From Mycobacterium sp. D16R12 (GTDB lineage Bacteria; Actinomycetota; Actinomycetes; Mycobacteriales; Mycobacteriaceae), in assembly GCF_002013465.1 (NCBI RefSeq), contig NZ_MAFC01000004.1, positions 186,001-250,000 of the forward strand: a stretch of 64,000 nt of DNA, given 5' to 3'. How positions within the stretch are numbered: the first letter of the stretch is position 1; each line of letters starts with the position of its first letter. The notes beneath the pieces are model-generated. The model did not search any database and was not told where the DNA came from. It worked only from the letters and a program-made list of their open reading frames with translations. Positions 53,201-62,200 of the stretch are shown here, piece by piece. A program made the position numbers and the translations under genes.

Positions 53201-56200
53201 ATCCGCTCCACCAGCACCTCGAATGGCACATCCTGATGCTCGAAGGCCGCCAGACTGCTCCGCCGCACCTGTGCCAGCAGCTCGGCAACCGTCGGATCTC
53301 CGGCAACATCGATCCTGAGCACCAAGGTGTTGACGAAGAACCCGACAAGTTCATCGAGCGCGGGGTCTCGCCTGCCTGCGATCGGAAAGCCCACCGCAAC
53401 ATCGGAGTTGGCACCGATCTTGGAAAGCAGCACGGCCAGCGCGGCCTGCATCACCATGAAGCTGGTCGCGTTGTGCTCACGCGCCAGCCGGGCGACCCGC
53501 TGCTGTACCTCGGCCGGCCAATCCACCTCGGCCGTCGCGCCACGCTGATCGGCAACCAACGGGTACGGCCGATCCGTGGGCAACTGAAGGCGTTCCGGCA
53601 TCCCGGCGAGGGCATCGCTCCAGTAGGCCAGTTGCGCGCCGATGGGGCTCGCCTCGTCTTCGAGATCCCCGAACTGCGCGCGCTGCCACAAGGTGTAATC
53701 GACGTATTGCACGGGCAGCGGCGCCCAGTCCGGAATGCGGCCTGCGCTTCGTGCGGCGTAGGCGACTCCCAGATCGCGCACCAACGGCGTGATCGACATT
53801 CCATCCGCGGCGATATGGTGCACCACGGCCGCCAACATGTGTTCGTCCTCGGCGATGCGAAATAGCCTGGCCCGCAACGGTATCTCGTTCTCGAGGTCGA
53901 ACGCATGATGGACCACAAGACCAATGGCTTCGCCGAGCCGTTCAGTCTTCCAAGCCTGGGCATCGACAACGCCCCAACCGAAGTCCGCCAACTCGGCCGG
54001 TACGACGACCTGCCGCGGCGTCCCCTCGGGGGCCGCGAAAAGGGTGCGCAGGCTCTCGTGCCGGGACACCACATCGGCGAGCGCAGCACCGAGCGCCTCG
54101 GCATCAACAGACCCATCCAGCCGCAGCGCCACCGCCATGTTGTAGACCGGCGAGGGTCCCTGCAGCTGATCGAGAAACCACAATCGGTTCTGCGCGAACG
54201 ACAACGGCACCACGACGGGTCGCTCCCCTGCCACCAGCGGTTCCGCCCCCGCCGTGCCGTCACCGATCCGCGGCGCCAACTGAGCCACCGTAGGAGCTTC
54301 GAAGATGGTGCGGACCGCAAGGCCAACACTCAGGCTCCTACTGATCGCGGCGATCAAGCGCATGGCCGAAATGCTTTCGCCCCCAAGGTCGAAGAACGAG
54401 TCGTCGACCCCGACGCGCTCTACGCCAAGAATCCGGGCATAGATGCCTGCGAGAATCTCCTCGGTGGGGTTTTCCGGAGCGCGGTACCGCTCCGAGGTGT
54501 ACTCGGGTGCGGGTAGGGCACGGATGTCGAGCTTTCCATTCGAGGTGAGCGGCAAGGTATCGAGTACCACTACCGCCGCCGGAACCATGTACGCCGGCAG
54601 CCGCTCGGCCAGCGCGGCACGCGACTTCGCCGGATCCGCGGCGCCGGTGACATACGCAACCAGTCGCCGGTCACCGGGCAGGTCTTCGCGGGCGATCACC
54701 ACCGCCTGACCCACCCCCTCCAATCCAGTTAGGGCCGACTGGATCTCGCCGAGCTCGATGCGATACCCACGAATCTTCACCTGCTCATCGGCACGCCCCA
54801 GATAGTCCAGCTGACCATCGGCACGCCAGCGCACCAAGTCCCCGGTGCGATACATCCGCACCCCCGGATTCCCGAAAGGACACGCCACAAAACGCGACGC
54901 CGTCAACCCGGCGCGACCGGCGTACCCGGCGGCGACCCCGTCTCCGGCCACATGCAACTCACCGATCACACCGGGCGGTACCGGGCGCAGGAATCCGTCC
55001 AGCACCAGCAGCGCCGCACCAGGCACCGGGAAACCGATCGGCGGTGCGCCCGAACCCGCCATCAGGGGCGCGCTGATCGCCACACACATCGTCGTCTCGG
55101 TAGGGCCATAGGCGTTGACCATCACCCGCCCGGGCGCCCATCGATCCACCACGTCCGCCGGGCAGGCCTCACCGGCCATCACCAGCGCCACCGAATCCAG
55201 TCCCTCGGGTGAGAGCACCGATACCGCAGAAGGAGTTTGAGTCAACACGCTGACCTGGTGGGCAACCAACAGGGCGTGGAACTCCTGCGGTGAACGCGCC
55301 ACCGACTCCGGCACCACGACCACCCGCCCGCCACGAAGCAGCGCACCGAAGATCTCCCACACCGAAACGTCGAACGCCAATGAGTGGCTGTGCGACCAGA
55401 TTCCCGCGACCGGTAGGCCAGCGCACAGGGACTGCAACAGCTGGGTCACGTTGCGATGCGTGACTGCCACCCCCTTGGGAACACCGGTGGTGCCCGAGGT
55501 GTAGATCAGATAGGCGACATCCTCGGGATCCGGCATGACGAGGCCGCCAGCGCCCGGCAGGCTGTCGATCCGGGGGTCGTCGACGTAGACGACGGTCACC
55601 TTATGATCGTCGAACCGATCGGCCAGGGCTACAGTGCTGATCACGAGAGCCGGTGCGGCGTCGGCGAATATGAAGTCGATGCGCTCTGAGGGCAATGCCG
55701 GGTCCATCGGCAGGTATGCCGCCCCCGACTTGAGCACCGCCAGAATTGCCACAATCGCCTGCGTCGAGCGTGGCAGCATCAGTGCCACTCGATCGCCGGT
55801 GCGCACGCCCGCACCAATCAGAATATGCGCCAACCGGTTCGAGACCTCGTCCAGCTCGCGGTACGTCAAGGATCGGCCCTCGCACACCAGCGCCCCGGCC
55901 TCTGGGGTGCGTAATACATGCGCCGCAAACAACTCCGGAACTGACGGCAGCGTGGGCGCCGGCCGAGTCAACACACCCCGGTTCCCTAGACCGTCCAGCC
56001 GAAGGCGCTCAGCGTCATCGAGCAGATCGACCGAGGAGACCCGCAGGTCCGGGTCGGCGGTCATGACCTGCAGCACGCGCCGCAATCGTCCTATCAACAC
56101 CTCGATCGTGCTCGCGTCGAACACGTCGGTACGGAACTCCACGTGCCCACCGATCCCCGCGGGTTCACCCGTCGAACTCCACCGTTCGGCGAGGGCGAAC

Positions 56201-59200
56201 ACCACATCCATACGAGCCGAATGGTTTTCCAGAGGCAAAGACGCCACCTCGATGCCCGGTAATGCCAGACCGGCGGCGGGGTCATCGTGTCCGGCGAAGT
56301 TCTGCCAGGCCAGCATCGCCTGGACCAGTGGGTGATGGGTCAGGCTCCGGGTGGGGTTGAACCGCTCCACCAGCACCTCGAACGGCACATCCTGATGCTC
56401 GAAAGCCGCCAGACTGTTCGTCTGCACCCGTGCCAGCAGTTCCGTGAAGGTGGGGTCGCCGGTGAGATCGACCCGCAACACCAAGGTGTTGACGAAGAAG
56501 CCCACCAACGCATCCAGCGCCGGATCACGCCGGCCCGCGATCGGAAAACCAACCGCCACATCATTGCTGGCGCCGACCTTCGACAACAACACCGCCAACG
56601 CGGCCTGCATCACCATGAAGCTGGTCGCGTTGCGCTCGCGTGCCACCCTCCGAACCTGTCGTTGCAACTCCGCCGGCCAATCGACCTCCACCGTGGCACC
56701 GCGCTGATCAGCCATCGGCGGGTAGGGCCGATCGATGGGCAGCTGCAAGCGTTCGGGCATCCCGGCCAGGGCATCGCGCCAATAGGCCAGCTGTGCGCCG
56801 ATGCGACTGGCACTGTCCTCAAGATCACCGAATTGGGCACGCTGCCACAAGGTGTAGTCGACATACTGCACCGCCAACGGCACCCAGCCGGGGGCCTGTC
56901 CTTCGCTGCGGCTCGCGTAGGCCACCCGCAGATCCGCCCCCAACGGGGCCAGCGACAGGCCATCCGCGGCGATGTGATGGACCACGATCACCAGCACGTG
57001 TTCACGTTCGCCGACAACGAATAGCTTTGCCCGCATGGGTATCTCGATTGTCAAGTCGAAGGCGTGCCGTGTGGCCGCCGTGACCGCCTCGTCCAGTTGA
57101 GCTGCCGGCCATCCGGTCGCATCCACCGTTTCCCAACCGAAATCGGCCAGCTCCCAGGGAATCACGATCTGCTGCGGCATACCCTCGTACACCCGGAATA
57201 CCGTGCGCAGGCTCTCGTGCCTGGCCACCACGTCGGCAAATGCGGCAGCCAACGCGTCGGCGTCGAGTTGCCCGCACAGCCCCAGTGCCGCCGACATGTT
57301 GTACAGGGGCGAGGGACCCTGCAGCTGATCGATGAACCAGAGCCGGTTCTGCGCGAACGACAACGGCACCACCGCGGGCCGCGCACCGGCCACCAACGGC
57401 TCCACGCGTCCAGTGCCAGCACCGATACGCGGTGCCAATTGGGCGACCGAGGGCGCCTCAAACACCGCGCGCACGCCGAGGTCGGCCTCCAGTGCGGAGT
57501 TGATCGTCGTGATCAGGCGCATCGTGGTCAACGAGTCGCCGCCCAGATCGAAGAACGAGTCGTCGATACCGACGCGCTCTACGCCCAGCACATCGGCGTA
57601 GATACCCGAGAGGATCTCCTCCGTCGGATTAGTTGGGGCGCGGTAATCGTCGACATGCCCATAGTCCGGAGCCGGTAGGGCACGGGTGTCGAGTTTTCCG
57701 TTGACTGTCACCGGCAGGGCCCGCAACACCACTACCGCCGCCGGAACCATGTACGCCGGCAGCCGCTCGGCCAGCGCGGCACGCGACTTCGCCGGATCCG
57801 CGGCGCCGGTGACATACGCAACCAGTCGCCGGTCACCGGGCAGGTCTTCGCGGGCGATCACCACCGCCTGACCCACCCCCTCCAATCCAGTTAGGGCCGA
57901 CTGGATCTCGCCGAGCTCGATGCGATACCCACGAATCTTCACCTGCTCATCGGCACGCCCCAGATAGTCCAGCTGACCATCGGCACGCCAGCGCACCAAG
58001 TCCCCGGTGCGATACATCCGCACCCCCGGATTCCCGAAAGGACACGCCACAAAACGCGACGCCGTCAACCCCACCCGGCGCCAGTACCCGATACCGACAC
58101 CGGCACCCGTCAGATACAACTCGCCGACCACCCCGGCCGGCACGGGCTTCAACCACTCATCAAGCACGAAGAAGGCCGCCCGCGACACCGGCGAGCCGAT
58201 CGGCGGAAACCCGGACCCGGCCGTGAGCGGCGCGCTCTTGCATGCCCACATCGTCGTTTCGGTAGGGCCGTAGACGTTTACCATCACCCGGTTGGGCGCC
58301 CAGCGGTCCACCAACTCCGGCGGGCAGGGTTCGGCGCCGATGACCAGCGATGCCGATTCCAGTCCCTCGGGTGAGAGCATGCCGACCGCCGACGGGGTCT
58401 GGGTCAACACCGTGACACCCTCACCGACCAGCAGCGCATGGAACTCTTCAGGGGAGCGCGCGACCGAGTCGGGTACCACCACCAGTCGACCACCGTGCAG
58501 CAGCGCGCCCCAAATCTCCCACACCGAGAAGTCGAACGCGTAGGAATGGAATTGCGTCCACACCTGGTCGGGCGTCAGTTCCACCCCGATGTCCAGCGCA
58601 TCGAACAGCTGGACCACGTTGTACTGGTTCACTGCAACACCTTTGGGCACGCCGGTGGTTCCCGAGGTATAGATGATGTGCGCCAGATCCTCGGGGGCCG
58701 GCGCGGGTGGCGACGTACTGGGGCGGGATTCGACGGCCGGATCGTCGACATCCAGGACCAGAATGTTGAATTCGCCCAACGTATGGGCCAACGTAGCCGT
58801 GGTGACCACGGCCATCGGGGCCGCATCGGTGAGCATGAACTCGATCCGCGCGGACGGTAGCGCCGGGTCGATCGGCAGGTATGCCGCCCCCGACTTGAGC
58901 ACCGCCAAGATCGCCACGATGGCCTGCGCGGAACGTGGAAACAGCAGCGCCACAAACTCACCTGGGCCGGCTCCATGATCAGCCAGTAAGTGTGCCAACT
59001 GGTTCGCGGCCGCATCGAGCTCTCGATAGGTCATCGATGCGTCCCCGAACGTCAGCGCCACCGCCTCCGGGGTCCGCGCGGCCTGCGCGGCGAACAGCTC
59101 CGACACCGTCGCCGGTATCGCCGGGCAGGCCAGAATCTCCTTGTTACCCCACCTTGCCAACCGGGAGTGCTCGGCCGCGTCGAGCAGATCCACCGATGAC

Positions 59201-62200
59201 ACACAACGTTGCGGCTCGGCAGTAACCGCCGTCAACACCCGCCGCAACCGATCGACCAACGCCTCGATACTGGCCGCGTCGAAGACATCGGTGCGGAACT
59301 CCGCCGTCACCGAAATCCCCGCGCGCTGGCCGTTCTCTGTCCAGCGCTCGGCCAGTGAGAGCGCCAAATCCATACGGGCGGTGTCGGTACGGACCGGTAT
59401 CGGCGTGACCCGCAGATCCCCCAGGTTCATCGTGGCAGCGGGGTTGTTGCCCTGTCCGGCGAAGTTCTCCCAGCCCAAGAGCACCTGGACCAACGGATGA
59501 TGGCTCAGGCCACGGGTCGGGTTGAGTCGATCCACCAGCAGTTCGAAGGGCACATCCTGATGGTCGAAAGCGGCGAGACTGCGTTGTCGCACCTGGGCCA
59601 ACAGCTCGGCGAAGGTCGGATCTCCGCTCATTTCGACCCGCAGCACCAGGGTGTTGACAAAGAATCCGACCAGCTCATCGAGCGCCGGGTCCGGGCGCCC
59701 GGCAATCGGGAACCCGACTGCCACATCGGAACTCGAAGTCATTTTGGAAAGCAGCGCGGCGAAGGCCGCCTGGATCACCATAAAGCTGGTCGCGTTGTGC
59801 TCTCGGGCCACCCGGCGTATCTGTTGTTGCAGGTCGGCAGGCCAGTCCAGCGCGACCTGGGCGCCACGATGATCGGCCACCGACGGATAGGGCCGGTCGG
59901 TGGGCAACTGTAAACGTTCCGGCAGCCCGGCGAGGGCTTCTTGCCAGAAGTCCAGCTGCGCGGCGATACGGCTGTCGTGGTCATCCACATCACCCAGATG
60001 CGCACGTTGCCAGAGCGTGTAATCGGCATACTGCACCACCAAGGGCGCCCAGTCGGGTGCCCGCCCGGCGCAGCGGCTGACATAGGCTACCCCTAGGTCG
60101 CGTGCGAACGGGGTGATCGACGAGCCGTCGGCGGCAATGTGGTGCACCACCGCCACCAGCAGGTGCTCCTCGGCGGATACTGTGAACAGTGCCGTGTGTA
60201 GCGGGATTTCACGTGCCAAATCGAATGTGTAGCGAGCCGCCACATCGCTGGCCGCCCGCAGCCGCTCCTCCGGCCAGCCAGCGGCATCGATGACCTCGCA
60301 GACGAAGCCGGCCCGCTCCGCCGGAATCACCACCTGCCGAGGCGCCCCGTCAACAGCGGCGAACACCGTCCGCAGACTTTCGTGACGGGCCACCACATCG
60401 GCAAGTGCCGCACGCAAGGCATCGGCATCGAGGTGGCCGGACAGTTGCAACGCCACCGCGATGTTGTAGATCGGCGAGGGCCCCTGCAACTGATCGATGA
60501 ACCACAATCGGTTCTGCGCGAACGATAACGGGAGCACCGTCGGCCGCTCCCCCGGCGCCAACGGCTCGGTCCGCCGCCCATCGCCGCCGACCAGGCTCGC
60601 CAGCTCGGCTGCCGTGGGCGCCTCGAAAATGGCCCTCACCCCGAGATCGGCACCCAGGCTGCTATTGACCAGCGAGACCAGCCGCATCGCCGACAGCGAG
60701 TCGCCGCCGAGATCGAAGAACGAGTCGTCAACTCCTACCCGTTCGAGCCCTAACACCTGGGCGTAGACGCCGACGAGGATCTCTTCGACCGCGCTGGCCG
60801 GGGCCCGGTACCTGTCTGCATCCTGGTGCTCGGGTGCCGGCAGGGCCTTGCGATTGAGCTTGCCTGAGGAGGTCAAGGGAAATTCATCAAGCGCCACAAT
60901 GTGTGTGGGCATCATGTAGTCGGGCAACCAGGCACCCAGCCGGTCGCGGATCTCACCGACCTTGGTGTTGGTGCGCGGGTCGTTGGCGTGACGTAGACGC
61001 TGCCGCACCCCTGGCGAAGGCACCGCTAAGGGCGCATAGAGATCGGTCAGTATCGGGGCGGGTTGCCCGTCATCGGCAATGAAAACTGCACTGACAGTGC
61101 CGGGTTCGGCGCCGTAGGTCACCGCGACGTGATATCCGGAAGATGCGCCGAGGCGATGCAGTTCCTCCGGGATGACCGCCTCGAGGGTGTCATCGGCCGG
61201 GGCCAGTGCGTCGGCGACGGGCAGCCCGGCCGCCAGTGCGGCATCCAGCCTGACATCGTCGATCTGTCCGGCGCGCGGGATGTCGACGACACGAACAGAG
61301 GCGGGGCGACCGGATATCAGCGTGTCGCGCAGCCCGTCCAGGGTTGCACACTGCTCCCATCTCAAGGTGGGTTCCGTCGCCACCGAGTGTGCGGGCGTGG
61401 GGGTCTTGTGGATGGCGACGTCGTAGCGGTACTGGTTCAGCTCATTGTCGGCCCAGCCGCGTTTGATTCGGATGTCCAGCCCACCCACATAGGGCCGCGA
61501 GTTGGCCCAGGTGGTGAAAAACTCCGGTGCCAAAAGCAATTCGGTCTCGCCGAGTAGGGCGTGGCGGACTCGCCGACGGATCTCGGCCGTGTCAGTGGCG
61601 GCGGAATGACGCAGTGCGATGGCGGTTTGGAATGCACCCTGCAGTGTGTGGTTGCGAATGTCACCGATGAAGACCGCACCGCCAGGAGCCAGCAGGTCCA
61701 TCGCCGTGTCGATGACCTCGGCGAGATATCCGGCATTGGGAAAGTACTGGACGACCGAGTTGAGGACGATGGTATCGAAGTGTTCCCGGGGTAGCCCCTC
61801 GGTGACATGGGCGGGCCGGGTCAGCAGTTGGATCCGATCACGCCATGGCACCTGCAGCCGTTCCAGTGCCTGCGCCAGGTTATCGATGGCCACCGCCGAA
61901 AAATCGGTGGCCACATACTCTTCACATCGCGGGGCGATTTCCGTCAAGAGCAATCCCGACCCGGCGCCAATCTCCAGCACGCGCCGCGGCCGCAGCGACA
62001 TGATGCGATCGACTGTGGCACTGCGCCATTCGGACATCTCGTCAAGTGGAATCGGCTCACCGGTGTAACTGCTGTTCCAGCCGCGGAAGTCGGCGCCGAA
62101 CGTGGACTCGATATCAGCGCCGTAGAGGTTGTCGTACAGGTGCTGCCACTCCTCGACGTCTCCGGCGTCGTGGGGTGTGGTCGCGCTGTGGTCGAGAGTC

